Assembly (NCBI RefSeq): GCF_000238375.3
Contig: NZ_AHBZ03000014.1
Location: 248,001-312,000, forward strand
Reading direction: 5' to 3'
Length of the DNA stretch: 64,000 nucleotides
Origin: Pseudoalteromonas citrea
Lineage (GTDB): Bacteria > Pseudomonadota > Gammaproteobacteria > Enterobacterales > Alteromonadaceae
Shown here: positions 26,246 through 37,632 of the stretch, piece after piece
How positions within the stretch are numbered: position 1 is the stretch's first letter
Layout of the letters: each line of letters starts with the position of its first letter
The notes under the pieces: generated by a model
Databases searched by the model: none
Told to the model about the DNA's origin: nothing
The model's input: the letters and a program-made list of their open reading frames with translations, nothing else
Position numbers and translations under genes: made by a program

Positions 26246-26638
26246 ATGAACAAAATAATATTTTTAGCTGTGATTGCATTTGTAGTTGCGGCGATAGCCT
26301 TAAACAACAATTTTACCTCTATACATCATGGCGAAGCCTCGTTTGTATATGATGCTTCAAGTATTGATGAGACCGTAGCACAAAAAGTACACCAACATTT
26401 GATAGATGAAAACGCATATGCAGGTAGATCAGGCGAAGTGTTAATGCTCAAAAAAACGCAAGAAGGTGTTTGGGTCGTGAAGTTCCCTGTTTATCAAGGT
26501 GGCGATGTCCATCCAGAACGACTTAAAGAATTAGAAGCAATGAGTCTTAATTTACAAAAGGCCGTTCTAAATAACGAGCCTCTTGAGGTACATATAACCA
26601 ATGCTGGCTATCAAAGCGTACAGTTTTTTCGAGTCTAG
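26246..26638 (+). CDS. Hypothetical secreted or membrane-anchored protein
   Basis: A 130-residue product I do not recognise. Residues 4-19 are hydrophobic (IIFLAVIAFVVAAIAL), consistent with an uncleaved anchor or a signal peptide. The remainder is mixed: a helix EETVAQKVHQHLIDENAY-like stretch, then GEVLMLKKTQEGVWVVKFPVYQGG, a repeated beta pattern, and a helix HPERLKELEAMSLNLQKAVL. The fold could be a small alpha/beta periplasmic domain. The start has AAGAAG seven bases upstream. No operon partner; nothing in the surroundings hints at a role. Confidence 0.6.
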   Translation: MNKIIFLAVIAFVVAAIALNNNFTSIHHGEASFVYDASSIDETVAQKVHQHLIDENAYAGRSGEVLMLKKTQEGVWVVKFPVYQGGDVHPERLKELEAMSLNLQKAVLNNEPLEVHITNAGYQSVQFFRV

Positions 26639-26814
26639 TAGCGAATAATGTGTCAAAAACAACTATGTTCACCAACTCTAGGACGCTCTTCAATTTCGAA
26701 GCTGCGTCCGCAACTTTCTACCGTACTAACTGATCTTTCCCTAATTATGTAGCCATCTATTATTTCGAACATAAAAGATGATAAATTTCCTTAATACTCC
26801 AGCTTGATTAGCCC

Positions 26815-27174
26815 TTATCCACCACATGGGCTTAGTACACCCCAAGAGTTGCAAAAACCACCTATGTCAGAAAAAAGATCACCTAACCTTTCTTGTTCTT
26901 GGGTTATAAACTCATAAGTTACTTTGCTTTTTACTGCAAATGATACGTAACCTGACTCATCACCTTCTGCAATCGAGTCTTCATCTGGGTCGACAAAACT
27001 GGCATCAGGTAACTGTTCTAAAATAGAAACTTGCTGATCTTTATTTAGCGGCCAAGCTTGAAAATCAATATTAAACTCGATGTTATGCACAGCGTTAAAA
27101 TCAAAGTTTCTTTCCTCTAATAAACGCAGCATATCTCCATCAGAATCAGTTGGCCAACTGTTTTTTCCTGTCAT
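26815..27174 (-). CDS. RraB-family protein (PF06877-like)
   Basis: A 119-residue protein resembling the regulator-of-RNase-E B fold: DGDMLRLLEERNFDFNAVHNIEFNIDFQAWPLNKDQQVSILEQL, an acidic middle (DPDEDSIAEGDESG), then FAVKSKVTYEFITQEQERLGDLFSDIGGFCNSWGVLS. The DGDxLRxLxxxGFDFxxxHxIxF start and late GGxxxxWG are the family pattern. RraB itself binds and inhibits RNase E; many family members are paralogues of unknown target, and this short one should be named by family only. GAGAA precedes the ATG. The stretch after it (27175-27428) holds no recognisable gene. Confidence 0.75.
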   Translation of the reverse strand: MTGKNSWPTDSDGDMLRLLEERNFDFNAVHNIEFNIDFQAWPLNKDQQVSILEQLPDASFVDPDEDSIAEGDESGYVSFAVKSKVTYEFITQEQERLGDLFSDIGGFCNSWGVLSPCGG

Positions 27175-27428
27175 AAATAGGTTCTCTTTTCACTGTATAA
27201 ATTCATTAATACAAATATACATGAAAACGATTACCATTAACAACAAGAGAGGTGTTACACCTAGCGCCCTCATAGTTTAAAGGTCCTGAGGCGTATTTTA
27301 TTATTCAAAGCAACAATATACGGGGCAAAGGCTATTCAGATAACAACAAAGCATTACTCCGTAATATCGAGAGCAACCCGAAAGCGTAGGGGGAGCCCCA
27401 CACTTTCTTGATCAACCAGTAGCAAACT

Positions 27429-28676
27429 TTAATCTCTCACCTGCCCAGTGCCATTGACTAAGTACTTCTCCGTCGTTAACGATTCTAGCCCCATAGGCCC
27501 ATAGGCGTGTAATTTAGTTGTCGCAATACCAATTTCTGCACCAAGCCCTAATTGACCGCCATCACTAAACCTTGATGAGGTATTGACCATGACGACAGAG
27601 GCATCCACACTTCGTTGAAACAAGGTACCCGTCTTTAAGTTAGTTGTGCAGATCACCTCGGTATGGTGGCTACCAAATTGGTCAATATGCTCAATTGCCC
27701 CAGCAAAATCATTAACAATACGAATTGCAATTTCTAATGCTAAATACTCTTCCCCAAACTCATCATCGCTTAACACGGTAGCATCATCAAAGTATGGTGC
27801 TGCACGGTGACAGCTATTCACTTTGACGTTTGCAGCACGCAAAATAGGTGCTATTTGATTTAAAAAGTTATGGGCGACCTCTTGATGAACCACCAAGCAC
27901 TCAAGGGCATTACATACGCCGGTGCGCTGTGTTTTACCATTCAATAACAGAGCTTCCGCTACCTTTAAATCCGCCTCTTTATCAACATACAAATGGCATA
28001 CACCTTTGAAATGTTGAATTACAGGCACTGTACTGTTTTCAGTCACAAAATTAATAAGCCCTTCACCACCACGGGGAATGATTAAATCAATGTATTCTTT
28101 TTGCTGCATTAGCTCCATCATAAGTGCCCTGTCAGGATCGGGCACAACCGAAATCAGCGCTTCTGGTAATTTAAACTCAGTTAACACCTGATGCATCACA
28201 CCAGCGATGGCCATTGAGCTTGCCAAAGCCTCTTTACCCCCACGTAAAATGACACCATTACCTGACTTGAAGCACAGTGCGCCAGCATCTGCAGTAACAT
28301 TAGGCCGTGCTTCATAAATCATACATACTACCCCCAGTGGCACTCGCATTTTGTTGATTTCAATTCCATTAGGACGAGTACCTAATGAGCGAGTGAGACC
28401 GACAGGATCCCCCAACTCTGCAATAACTTCAATACCTTGTGCCATATCTTCGACACGAGTAGGGGTTAATGTAAGCCGGTCAATCATCGCTGGGCTTAAT
28501 TCATTCTGTTGCGCATTAGCTAAATCTGTTTGATTGGCACGCAAAATCACATCCGTTTGCGCTCGCAATGCATTCGCCATAGCCTTCAATACTTGATTCT
28601 TTTTTTCAGTTGACAATAATGCCAATATTTTTGCAGCTTTCGCCGCATTGTTCGATAAGTTGGTAATTAAGCCCAT
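27429..28676 (-). CDS. proA: Gamma-glutamyl phosphate reductase
   Basis: Second enzyme of proline synthesis: reduces gamma-glutamyl phosphate with NADPH to glutamate semialdehyde, which cyclises to pyrroline carboxylate. The 415 residues match the family length. Signatures are RVPLGVVCMIYEARPNVTADAGALCFKSGNGVILRGGKEA, PRGGEGLINFV, the catalytic cysteine in KTQRTGVCNALECL, and SRFSDGGQLGLGAEIGIATTKLHAYGPMG near the end. It starts two bases after the proB stop codon, using a GGAGAAAAA site in the end of proB, so translation is coupled. Confidence 0.96.
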   Translation of the reverse strand: MGLITNLSNNAAKAAKILALLSTEKKNQVLKAMANALRAQTDVILRANQTDLANAQQNELSPAMIDRLTLTPTRVEDMAQGIEVIAELGDPVGLTRSLGTRPNGIEINKMRVPLGVVCMIYEARPNVTADAGALCFKSGNGVILRGGKEALASSMAIAGVMHQVLTEFKLPEALISVVPDPDRALMMELMQQKEYIDLIIPRGGEGLINFVTENSTVPVIQHFKGVCHLYVDKEADLKVAEALLLNGKTQRTGVCNALECLVVHQEVAHNFLNQIAPILRAANVKVNSCHRAAPYFDDATVLSDDEFGEEYLALEIAIRIVNDFAGAIEHIDQFGSHHTEVICTTNLKTGTLFQRSVDASVVMVNTSSRFSDGGQLGLGAEIGIATTKLHAYGPMGLESLTTEKYLVNGTGQVRD

Positions 28677-28678
28677 GA

Positions 28679-29791
28679 TTACTTTTTCTCCAGTACAGCA
28701 ATGTCGTTATTTGAAATGATGGGGCCAATATTACGTTGCATTTGGCTCATATTTACGCCATCAGTTTTTTGGGTAACAAAGTTCAGTAAGCAGCTGCTGT
28801 AATTACTACTCGCTTTGGCTAAACGCTGCCCTTTGGTATTTTTAATAAGTACAGTCTCACCGGCCGAAAACTCCCCTTCAATGGATAAGATCTCTTCGCA
28901 GTTGAGCTCCTCGGCTGTATCAATCCCTTCAGATTCAACCACCAATTCACCATATTCAGCGGCGGTATGCGTCATCCAGTGCTGTGATTCTTCCATTGGC
29001 TTATCAAACGGTGTGAATAACGTGCCAGGGTTATCACCTTCTAATAGTGCAGCAAACGTTTTCTCATCAAAACCATTAATAATATATGTCATGATCCCAT
29101 GAGAAGTTGCCTTTTCGGCGGCTTCTAGTTTAGTTTTCATGCCACCAGTACCCACAGAACTGGTCGGCCCGCTTGTCATAGCGTAGATCTCAGGGGTAAT
29201 ACTGCTCACTTCTTTAATGAGCTGGGCATCACTGTGCGTGTTTGGGTTCTTGTCAAATAAGCCATCAACATCTGAGCAGATCACCAAAGTATCAGCATCT
29301 GCTGCCGCAGCGACCATCGCTGATAAGTTATCATTGTCTCCGACTTTTAAATCATCCGTTGTAACCGCATCATTTTCATTAATAATGGGTAAAATCCCTT
29401 CCTCCAACAAGCTAAATAGCGTGAGACGAATACTGTTATAACGTTCTTTATCTCGTAAATCAGCATGGGTCATTAACAGCTGAGCTGAGGGGAAATCAAA
29501 AAACCGGTCCCATGTCGACATCATATCCATTTGTCCGGCTGCTGCCATGGCCTTCTTAATAGCAATGTTATTTCTATCTGGGTTTTTAAAGTGGTGTGCA
29601 CCAGCTGCAACGGATCCTGATGACACAAGCAATACATCAATGCCCCTTGATCGTGCATGTACGATAAATTGAGCTATATCGAGTAAATAACGCGCTTTAC
29701 AGCCATCTTGTTGCGGTGCAATCAATGCACTGCCCACTTTTATAACTAATCGCTTGGTGTTGTGTAAACTCACAGCTTTTATTTTCCTCAT
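28679..29791 (-). CDS. proB: Glutamate 5-kinase
   Basis: First enzyme of proline synthesis; phosphorylates glutamate on the gamma-carboxyl and is normally inhibited by proline. About 370 residues with start at ATG 29791 (a GTG at 29773, preceded by AGGA, is an equally good choice; the open frame to 29938 is not family-like). Kinase domain: KRLVIKVGSALI, LLVSSGSVAAGAHHF, KAMAAAGQMDMMS, PIINENDAVTTDDLKVGDNDNLSAMVA, and GTGGMKTKLEAAEKAT. A C-terminal PUA domain (GEFSAGETVLIKN) follows, as in E. coli ProB (367 residues). First gene of the proBA operon. Confidence 0.95.
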   Translation of the reverse strand: MRKIKAVSLHNTKRLVIKVGSALIAPQQDGCKARYLLDIAQFIVHARSRGIDVLLVSSGSVAAGAHHFKNPDRNNIAIKKAMAAAGQMDMMSTWDRFFDFPSAQLLMTHADLRDKERYNSIRLTLFSLLEEGILPIINENDAVTTDDLKVGDNDNLSAMVAAAADADTLVICSDVDGLFDKNPNTHSDAQLIKEVSSITPEIYAMTSGPTSSVGTGGMKTKLEAAEKATSHGIMTYIINGFDEKTFAALLEGDNPGTLFTPFDKPMEESQHWMTHTAAEYGELVVESEGIDTAEELNCEEILSIEGEFSAGETVLIKNTKGQRLAKASSNYSSCLLNFVTQKTDGVNMSQMQRNIGPIISNNDIAVLEKK

Positions 29792-29939
29792 TCTTACTGT
29801 TATCGAACAATAATTAAACTTAAGCCAAGTAAAAGCATTACAAAGGTGAGAACAGGTATTCAGACGCACAAATGACTGTCGTATCAGAGTATGAAACGAA
29901 GTTAAAACAGTGCAGTTCAAGACGTAAACACGATACAAA

Positions 29940-30516
29940 AATAGTGTAACGAACGTTGAAATACGGTGTTAAAACACGGCTTAGGTTAAATTATTATGTG
30001 TAATTTGATTGTGATCCTCACATTGAGTGAGGCATCGAACCGTTTTCGACAGGCGTATCATGGTTTGATAGAGCCGAAAAGGTCATGTCGCAATGAATAA
30101 TTGCGTAACGGATTTCTGACAAGCGGTAAACGCTTAATGAATTAGTTTTTACAGCTTAGCTGGTCGATGCTAAAAAAAGCAAGGCCTGTGGTCATAAAAT
30201 ATTCTCAAGTCAGGAGGATGAACTCAGGGTTAACTTTAAGCCACTGTATTTAATTGCTTTTTTAACTTACTATATCTCAAGTGTTGGTATCAATCATTTG
30301 AATACTTAGTATTTTTTAATTAAATAGTGATAAAAATAACTTTATAGGAACAAAGCGTAAGTCTTCATAATACGTGTTTAAGTTATGATGGCTTCAGTGA
30401 TGTTAAAGCATCTGTAAAATCGAAACATTTATTTCCACTAACAAATAAATTGCGTGATGTCTTAAATGACTTATCCAAAAAAGTATCATAAACTCCTAGA
30501 GCTCATGACACTCGCC
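29940..30516. other. Intergenic region between proB and the PhzF-like gene
   Basis: No credible gene. Around 30031-30090 an imperfect inverted repeat (ACCGTTTTCG with CGAAAAGGT, about 24 bases apart) could form a hairpin of unknown role. The proBA promoter should lie near 29800-29990, but I could not single out a convincing -35/-10 pair. The rest is AT-rich. Confidence 0.35.
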
Positions 30517-31395
30517 TTAGACAGAAACACTCATAAAACCATTACCAGTCGAAAAACCACCAACGCGTACCTTGGTCACAGATTGTTCTTCCACACACAC
30601 TGACGCTGTAATTAGTGACCTACAGTTCATCGCTCGACCTTGTTCAAAAGTATATTCGCAGCCGCCAGTTAGATGCTCTTGCAGATAACACGCTAAGGCT
30701 CCGCAGGCACTGCCTGTCGCTGACTCTTCAGGGATCCCAAACAATGGTGCAAAATTACGGCAACTAGCAGTAAGCGGACTGTTCGAATCACATAGCTCAA
30801 ATACATGAAAACCAATAATGTCATGCGTTTTACAAAGTTGTGTAATTTTCTCGTGATCTGGTACCAATATATCTAAATAACCATTCGGGACTGGAATAAT
30901 CATATCTGGCAGCCCCGTTGAAATAACTTCAATAGGCAGCTTGGTACTTTCCAAGACTTTACTTTCAATACCAAGACAACTCGCTACTTCTTGATAAGAA
31001 AAACTGCTTGCCTTCTGAGGTAACTGCTGCTCCATTACAACCCTGCCAGTAGATTCAATAACCACCGGCAATATGCCCGCTTTCGTGCGCTGAGTATAAG
31101 TTCCAGGTTTCAGTAAGCCTTTTTGAAACATAGTCGAAAACGTTGCTAAAGTAGCATGACCACAAAAATCAACTTCACCAACTGTCGTGAAGAAAGAAAC
31201 AGCATAATCAGCTATATCATCTGCACAAACAAACGCTGTTTCTGAATACCCCACGGTTTGTGCTATGGTTAGCTTCTGCTCATAAGACAGTTGTTCTGCG
31301 TTTAAAACAACACCAGCAGGGTTGCCTCCTCGCCCTTCTGCCGTAAATGCATTGACCAATTCTACTGTAGTACTTTTCAATAACTTCCCATCCAT
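30517..31395 (-). CDS. PhzF-family isomerase-like protein
   Basis: A 292-residue member of the PhzF/diaminopimelate-epimerase fold. Family marks are VNAFTAEGRGGNPAGVVL at the start, the catalytic-acid block YSETAFV, FFTTVGEVDFCGHATLAT, and ESATGSACGALACYL in the second half. PhzF acts in phenazine synthesis, but most family members are stand-alone proteins of unknown substrate; no other phenazine gene lies here, so that function is not implied. Monocistronic, with AGG before ATG 31395. Confidence 0.88.
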   Translation of the reverse strand: MDGKLLKSTTVELVNAFTAEGRGGNPAGVVLNAEQLSYEQKLTIAQTVGYSETAFVCADDIADYAVSFFTTVGEVDFCGHATLATFSTMFQKGLLKPGTYTQRTKAGILPVVIESTGRVVMEQQLPQKASSFSYQEVASCLGIESKVLESTKLPIEVISTGLPDMIIPVPNGYLDILVPDHEKITQLCKTHDIIGFHVFELCDSNSPLTASCRNFAPLFGIPEESATGSACGALACYLQEHLTGGCEYTFEQGRAMNCRSLITASVCVEEQSVTKVRVGGFSTGNGFMSVSV

Positions 31396-31913
31396 TATCT
31401 ATTACCTAAAGCAGTTAAAAACTTAACGGCCATACGAAGTTCATATAGAGATACATCTTCAAAATTAAAATTGATAGTGACGACTTTACGTGAGGTAAAC
31501 TTGATTCAACTGACGCTGTTTCACTTTACCTCATCAATGATGATTGATAAATAGCGCAGTATAGTAATGTGGCTGTGTTGAAATGGAATAAAGTAAACTC
31601 TGCACACTTAGCATAAAAATACTGCTTGCATGTTTTTATGTAACTGATTTTATCAAATGCACACGGTGCATTAAAAGAAGTGCGGCGAATATACTATTTA
31701 GCCGTTATATATACATTAAGTAATTTAGATAAGGTTATTAAGCCGAAGCTCTCGAGTTATTAAATTCGTAGAAGTGAATAAAACTTAACGAGTGTTAATA
31801 CTACTTCGTTGCATGACCCGACTTATATCGTCATCGTAGTTTAAAAAGCAAAAGACCTTGAATATGAAACATACCCAAGGTCTTCAAGTTCTTTAATCGC
31901 TCCGTGCGATCTG
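31396..31913. other. Intergenic region before ihfA end
   Basis: About 520 bases with no credible gene. The only structure I see is the terminator of the pheST-ihfA operon at its right end. The PhzF-like gene's promoter should lie near 31400-31500. Confidence 0.4.
31844..31884 (-). terminator. Terminator of the pheST-ihfA operon
   Basis: AAGACCTTG (31852-31860) pairs with CAAGGTCTT (31876-31884). On the minus strand the stem is followed by CTTTTGCTTTTTAA, a T-rich tail, about 30 bases after the ihfA stop codon. Confidence 0.85.
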
Positions 31914-32213
31914 CTAGCTTTCTTTGCTGGTTCCGACTTCGACTCGCGTCTTCAGTTTTTGTCCAGGGCGGAAAGTAACAACGCGACGCGCAGAGATAGG
32001 AATGTCTTCACCCGTTTTCGGGTTTCTGCCTGGTCTCTCTTTTTTGTCACGAAGATCAAAGTTACCAAATCCAGAGAGCTTAACCTGCTCCCCTTTTTCG
32101 AGCGCTGAGCGGATTTCTTCAAAAAACGCTTCAACTAAGTCTTTGGCATCCTTTTTATTTATCCCCAATTTCTCAAATAGGTGTTCAGCTATGTCGGCTT
32201 TAGTAAGCGCCAT
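31914..32213 (-). CDS. ihfA: Integration host factor, alpha subunit
   Basis: A 99-residue DNA-bending protein that pairs with IHF beta and acts in recombination, replication and transcription. The sequence [32 protein letters not shown], the [42 protein letters not shown] arm with its intercalating proline (RPGRNPKTG), and the length match IhfA throughout. It starts two bases after the pheT stop, as in E. coli, where pheST-ihfA is also the order. GGA precedes the ATG. Confidence 0.97.
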   Translation of the reverse strand: MALTKADIAEHLFEKLGINKKDAKDLVEAFFEEIRSALEKGEQVKLSGFGNFDLRDKKERPGRNPKTGEDIPISARRVVTFRPGQKLKTRVEVGTSKES

Positions 32214-32215
32214 AT

Positions 32216-34603
32216 CTAGTCCCTCAACGTTGCATTAAATTGTTTGGCCAATTCGGCCACCACGTTGTCTACAACTTGATTGATATCTTTCTCTTCGAGC
32301 GTTCTATCAACCGCTTGTAATGTAAGAGCAATCGCCAAACTCTTAAAATCTGGCTCAATACCTTTGCCCTTATACACATCGAATAAGTTTAGGTCAACTA
32401 ATTGATTTCCGCCAACTTTCTCGATGCTATTTAAAATATCGCCTATTTTTACGTCATCTGCAACTAAAATAGCAATATCTCTGCGATTTGATGGAAATTT
32501 AGACACAATTACCGCTTCTGGGAGCTTTCTTGTTTCTAAAGTAGAAACCTCCACTTCAAATACGTACGCTGTGCTGTTTAAGCCAAGCGACTTTTGTAAT
32601 TGTGGATGAACAGCACCAATAAAGCCAACTTTTACTCCATCAACATAAATTGCTGCTGATTGTCCTGGATGTAGCCCTTCGCTTGGCTCCGCTTTAAAGC
32701 TAAAGCGTGCAGTATCATTAGTCAATGCGAGCAATGCTTCAACATCACCTTTCACATCGAAGAAGTCAGCTGGACGAGAATCAACTGACCAGTGCTCGTT
32801 ATGCGTATTACCGAAAACAACTCCACCGAGTACAGGGACTTGGGCCACACCATTTTCTGCCGTTTCATCTTTGATGAACTTCAAACCATGTTCAAACAAA
32901 CGAATGCGTGATTGCTGGCGGTTTTGGTTATAAACAACCGCATTTATTAGCCCGGGCATCAAGCTTACACGCATCGCTGACATTTCAACCGAAATTGGGT
33001 GAGGCAATACTAATGCCTCTGCGCTTGGGTGCAGTAACTGTTGTACTTTAGGATCAACAAAGCTGTAGGTAATTGCTTCTTGGAAACCGCGAGCCACTAA
33101 TTCATTACGAAAACGTGCAACTGGCAAGTTAGCTTCAACATGCGTCGTCATTTTCAATGCAGCAGTTGGGGCGACATTCGGAATATTGTTATAACCAAAT
33201 ACGCGAGCCACTTCTTCAATTAAATCTTCTTCGATACGAATGTCAAAACGGTAGCTAGGGACAACCGCTTGCCATGTATCGTCACCGACAGTTACTTCAA
33301 GGCCTAGACGCGTTAGGATGTCAGTAACTTTAGCGTCTTCAATGTGGTAACCAATAACACGGTCTAAACGGGCACGGCGTAAGGTCACTGTTTTAACAGC
33401 GGGTAAATCAGCTTCTGATACAGCTTCAACCACCGGGCCAGCTTGCCCACCAACAATGTCTAGTAGCAACGCCGTAGCACGCTCCATAGCATCATGTTGT
33501 AATGTATAATCAACACCACGCTCATATCGATGAGACGCATCTGTGTGCAAGCCGTATTTACGTGCTTGTCCGGCAATTGCCAGCGGAGCAAAAAAAGCAC
33601 TTTCAAGTAAGATATCTTGAGTTCCCTCTTTCACACCCGACGCTTCACCACCGAAAATACCTGCCATTGCCAATGCTTTGTTGTCATCAGCAATCAATAA
33701 TGTTGATGGGTTTAACTTCGCCGTGTTGCCATCAAGTAATACCAATTCTTCATTGTCATTGGCATTACGTACTTTAATACCGCCCTCAATTGCGCTCAAA
33801 TCAAACGCATGCATTGGGTGGCCAAGCTCTAATAAAACGTAGTTAGTTACATCAACAACCGGGTCAATTGAACGCACACCTGAACGACGTAAATTCTCAA
33901 CCATCCACAGTGGCGTTGTCGCATCAAGGTTAATACCTTTAATGACGCGACCTAAATAACGCGGGCACGACGCACTGTTAACCAATTCAATATCAATTTT
34001 GTCATCAATTGTTGGTTGGACAGGTGTGATCTCTACTTCTGTCACATCTAAAGAGTTTAAAACGCCAACTTCACGTGCAAGGCCCTTAATGCCTAAACAG
34101 TCACTGCGGTTTGCTGTCAAATCAACATCAATGGTCACATCATCTAAAGCGAAGTATTCACGAATACATTGACCAATCGGAGCGTCACTAGGCAGCTCTA
34201 AAATACCGTCAGAACTTTCAGCCATGCCAAGCTCTTCAAACGCACACAACATACCATGTGAAGGTTGGCCACGTAGCTTGGCTTTTTTAATTTTAAAATC
34301 ACCCGGCAATACAGCGCCTACTTGTGCAACAGCCACTTTAATACCCGTACGGCAGTTTGCGGCACCACACACGATATCAAGCAGTTCGTCTTTGCCAACA
34401 TTGATCTTTGTGACGCGTAATTTATCTGCGTCTGGGTGCTGACCACACTCAACAACTTCGCCAATAACTACACCTGAGAAATCCCCAGCGACCGCTTCTA
34501 AACCGTCAACCTCTAAACCAGCCATAGAAAGCTGTTCAGATAGAGCCTCAGTTTCAATGGCTGGATTAACCCACTCACGTAACCACTTTTCACTAAATTT
34601 CAT
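32216..34603 (-). CDS. pheT: Phenylalanyl-tRNA synthetase, beta subunit
   Basis: The 795-residue beta subunit of the (alpha-beta)2 enzyme that charges tRNA-Phe. It starts [14 protein letters not shown], carries the OB-fold tRNA-binding region ([46 protein letters not shown]), the B3/4 editing domain, a B5 region ([20 protein letters not shown]), and a C-terminal ferredoxin-like anticodon domain ([42 protein letters not shown]). Length equals E. coli PheT (795). It lies 13 bases after pheS and is co-transcribed with ihfA. Confidence 0.97.
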   Translation of the reverse strand: MKFSEKWLREWVNPAIETEALSEQLSMAGLEVDGLEAVAGDFSGVVIGEVVECGQHPDADKLRVTKINVGKDELLDIVCGAANCRTGIKVAVAQVGAVLPGDFKIKKAKLRGQPSHGMLCAFEELGMAESSDGILELPSDAPIGQCIREYFALDDVTIDVDLTANRSDCLGIKGLAREVGVLNSLDVTEVEITPVQPTIDDKIDIELVNSASCPRYLGRVIKGINLDATTPLWMVENLRRSGVRSIDPVVDVTNYVLLELGHPMHAFDLSAIEGGIKVRNANDNEELVLLDGNTAKLNPSTLLIADDNKALAMAGIFGGEASGVKEGTQDILLESAFFAPLAIAGQARKYGLHTDASHRYERGVDYTLQHDAMERATALLLDIVGGQAGPVVEAVSEADLPAVKTVTLRRARLDRVIGYHIEDAKVTDILTRLGLEVTVGDDTWQAVVPSYRFDIRIEEDLIEEVARVFGYNNIPNVAPTAALKMTTHVEANLPVARFRNELVARGFQEAITYSFVDPKVQQLLHPSAEALVLPHPISVEMSAMRVSLMPGLINAVVYNQNRQQSRIRLFEHGLKFIKDETAENGVAQVPVLGGVVFGNTHNEHWSVDSRPADFFDVKGDVEALLALTNDTARFSFKAEPSEGLHPGQSAAIYVDGVKVGFIGAVHPQLQKSLGLNSTAYVFEVEVSTLETRKLPEAVIVSKFPSNRRDIAILVADDVKIGDILNSIEKVGGNQLVDLNLFDVYKGKGIEPDFKSLAIALTLQAVDRTLEEKDINQVVDNVVAELAKQFNATLRD

Positions 34604-34616
34604 ATTTACTTCGCTC

Positions 34617-35699
<1,083 letters not shown>

Positions 35700-35734
35700 T
35701 CAACCAGATTATTTTTGTAAACATGCTAAATTTT

Positions 35735-35771
35735 AATCGCAAACCTCGCTTTCAAGACTTAATTTGCGATT
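35735..35771. terminator. Inverted repeat between hda and pheS
   Basis: AATCGCAAA at 35735-35743 pairs with TTTGCGATT at 35763-35771, with 19 bases between. On the plus strand it ends in TTTTT, on the minus strand in A-rich sequence. It could end hda transcription or be part of the pheS leader; the evidence is weak either way. Confidence 0.35.
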
Positions 35772-35798
35772 TTTGGAGAATGTGGGGCTAAAAATCAA

Positions 35799-36509
35799 TC
35801 ACAGTTGCAGCGTGGCTTTTATAAAAGGAATGGTTAATTTGCGCTGTGCCGCCATAGAGGCATGATCTAATTTGTCTAACACATCGAGTAATGCGCGCAT
35901 ATCTCGGCTTAAGCGGGTCAATAAAAAACGCGCACACTCATCAGTCAGTTCCAGCCCACGCATATTGGCACGTTTTACCAAAGCTTCAGCTTTATCATCA
36001 TCACTCATCGAACGAATTTGAAAAGTAGTGCCCCAAGCTAAGCGAGACTCTAAATCTGGCAGAGAAATATTCAGCATGCTAGGTAATAAGTCGGCAGTGA
36101 CAACAAGACACTTTCCAGGCTCGTTAAATCTGTTGTAAAAATTGAACAATGCCTTTTCCCAGCTTTCGATTCCCGCGACTAAGTGCACGTCATCAATACA
36201 GACCACATCTAGACTTTCTAAAGAATCGAGTACAGCTGGGCCAAAATCTATGACTTCTCGTAAACTCAATAAGATTGTTGAAAGCCCTAATTCTTGAGCA
36301 TGAATGCAGGTAGCATACAATAAGTGTGATTTCCCTGAGTCAGCAAGGCCACATAAGTACGTAAAATGAAAACCTTGCTGCAGTGTCGCCAATGTCGTTT
36401 TTAAATGGGTCACTTCTAAAGAAGCTTCACCACCGAAATAAGACGAAAATGTTTCATCATCAGGCAGCGTAACAGGTAACGCCATTTGTAATGGTTCCAT
36501 TTCCATCAT
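35799..36509 (-). CDS. hda: DnaA regulatory inactivator Hda
   Basis: A 236-residue AAA+ protein related to DnaA domain III that, with the sliding clamp, stimulates ATP hydrolysis on DnaA after replication begins. N-terminal QMALPVTLPDDETF is the clamp-binding plus start region (E. coli: QLSLPLYLPDDETF), followed by YLCGLADSGKSHLLYATC (Walker A-like), LDVVCIDDVHLV (Walker B), LESRLAWGTTFQIRSMSDDDK with the arginine finger, and RKLTIPFIKATLQL at the end. I start it at ATG 36509, which overlaps the stop of the DUF2066 gene as ATGA; ATG 36506 or 36500 are alternatives. Confidence 0.94.
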   Translation of the reverse strand: MMEMEPLQMALPVTLPDDETFSSYFGGEASLEVTHLKTTLATLQQGFHFTYLCGLADSGKSHLLYATCIHAQELGLSTILLSLREVIDFGPAVLDSLESLDVVCIDDVHLVAGIESWEKALFNFYNRFNEPGKCLVVTADLLPSMLNISLPDLESRLAWGTTFQIRSMSDDDKAEALVKRANMRGLELTDECARFLLTRLSRDMRALLDVLDKLDHASMAAQRKLTIPFIKATLQL

Positions 36510-37567
36510 GGTCCAACCCAACTGTATTTCAAACTCTGCGCATCCGCGACGCGATAAAAGGCGCGAGGATCAATATATACCGAAAATGCTTGCTCAAGTT
36601 TAAGCGCTTTGATCAAGTCTTCTAAGCTCGATGTATGCTCTACTTCAAATTTAACTACATCTTTAGAACGATAAATAACGTCTACCCCAGCGACTGTGCT
36701 GATACTTTTTAATTGACGTTTGGCCTGCTCAATATGGGTAAAATCGTTTAATTTATCCACGGTGAAAACGGTGCTGGTTGTCGCATAGGATACCGCTGGA
36801 TCAATCACATAATTGGCCACTAAAACAGAAGACAAATCATTAACCATTTGGATCAATACTTGTTGTTTATCACCCACTAGCTGATTAGACTCAAATAATT
36901 CTGCATCAGTATAGCGCCACTCTAATTGCCAGCGACTACTGTGTGGTTGTTTAAACATACGTGCTGTAATAACTCGCTCAGCGTTATAACGAATAGACGC
37001 TTGCTCTACGGGTTCAGAAAAATTCCCCCACACTTCGGCGATACCTACACTGGCTCTATCTTGCAAGTCCAGTAAAGGCACAACCACCGGGACACCCCAC
37101 TCTGCTGCTGTATCATAAATTAAACGCCCCAATTGCGGGTAACGCTCTTGAGTGACAAAGTCGCGCTGTAAATTGTCTTCAATGGCCAACCAAATGGCGA
37201 TCATTGGCCTGCGATTACCCCAAAATGGTAGTTGCGCATCACGTACCAACGTTTCTACCTTACTCGCTTCAAATTTAATACGGATTTTAAGCTCATCGTC
37301 GTCATCATCTAGATTTAAGTACTCATATTTGAGCATATAGTCAGAAATAGAACGCTTGGCTTTTTTAATAAGGGCATGATCAACATTTTCGTATCGACCG
37401 GTCAGCTTTTTGATCACATTCATCAATGCTTGTTGGCTTGCTTTTACACGGGTCGCGCGGGTTTTGTCTGCAACAGCCAGCGTGCTTTGGTAAAGATCTG
37501 TTACTTCTATCGCAAAACTTGGCACGGAAACAAACGCGCAGATAAATAATAAAACTCTGATTAACAT
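36506..37567 (-). CDS. DUF2066 family secreted protein
   Basis: A 353-residue protein with a clear signal peptide (MLIRVLLFICAFVSVPSFA, cut near residue 19), so periplasmic. Residues EVTDLYQSTLAVADKTRATRVKASQQALMNVIKKLTG are the hallmark of DUF2066, seen in gammaproteobacteria just before hda. Later parts contain a WGNRRPMIAIWLAIED block and a C-terminal half rich in short beta strands. The function is unknown. It shares four bases with hda (ATGA), so the two are translationally coupled, an arrangement conserved in related genera as far as I recall. Confidence 0.9.
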   Translation of the reverse strand: MLIRVLLFICAFVSVPSFAIEVTDLYQSTLAVADKTRATRVKASQQALMNVIKKLTGRYENVDHALIKKAKRSISDYMLKYEYLNLDDDDDELKIRIKFEASKVETLVRDAQLPFWGNRRPMIAIWLAIEDNLQRDFVTQERYPQLGRLIYDTAAEWGVPVVVPLLDLQDRASVGIAEVWGNFSEPVEQASIRYNAERVITARMFKQPHSSRWQLEWRYTDAELFESNQLVGDKQQVLIQMVNDLSSVLVANYVIDPAVSYATTSTVFTVDKLNDFTHIEQAKRQLKSISTVAGVDVIYRSKDVVKFEVEHTSSLEDLIKALKLEQAFSVYIDPRAFYRVADAQSLKYSWVGP

Positions 37568-37632
37568 AGCACTAACGATAAAGTTCTTTAAGTGCTTTGA
37601 TCCTAAAGCAAACAGAGAAAAAGTACAAAGGC

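Noticed and set aside
28679-29938. Long version of ProB starting at 29938
   Set aside because: The first 49 residues are cysteine- and leucine-rich and unlike any ProB, while ATG 29791 or GTG 29773 gives the usual length.
30517-31395. Phenazine biosynthesis function for the PhzF-like gene
   Set aside because: No other phenazine gene is nearby and most members of this family have unrelated, unknown roles.
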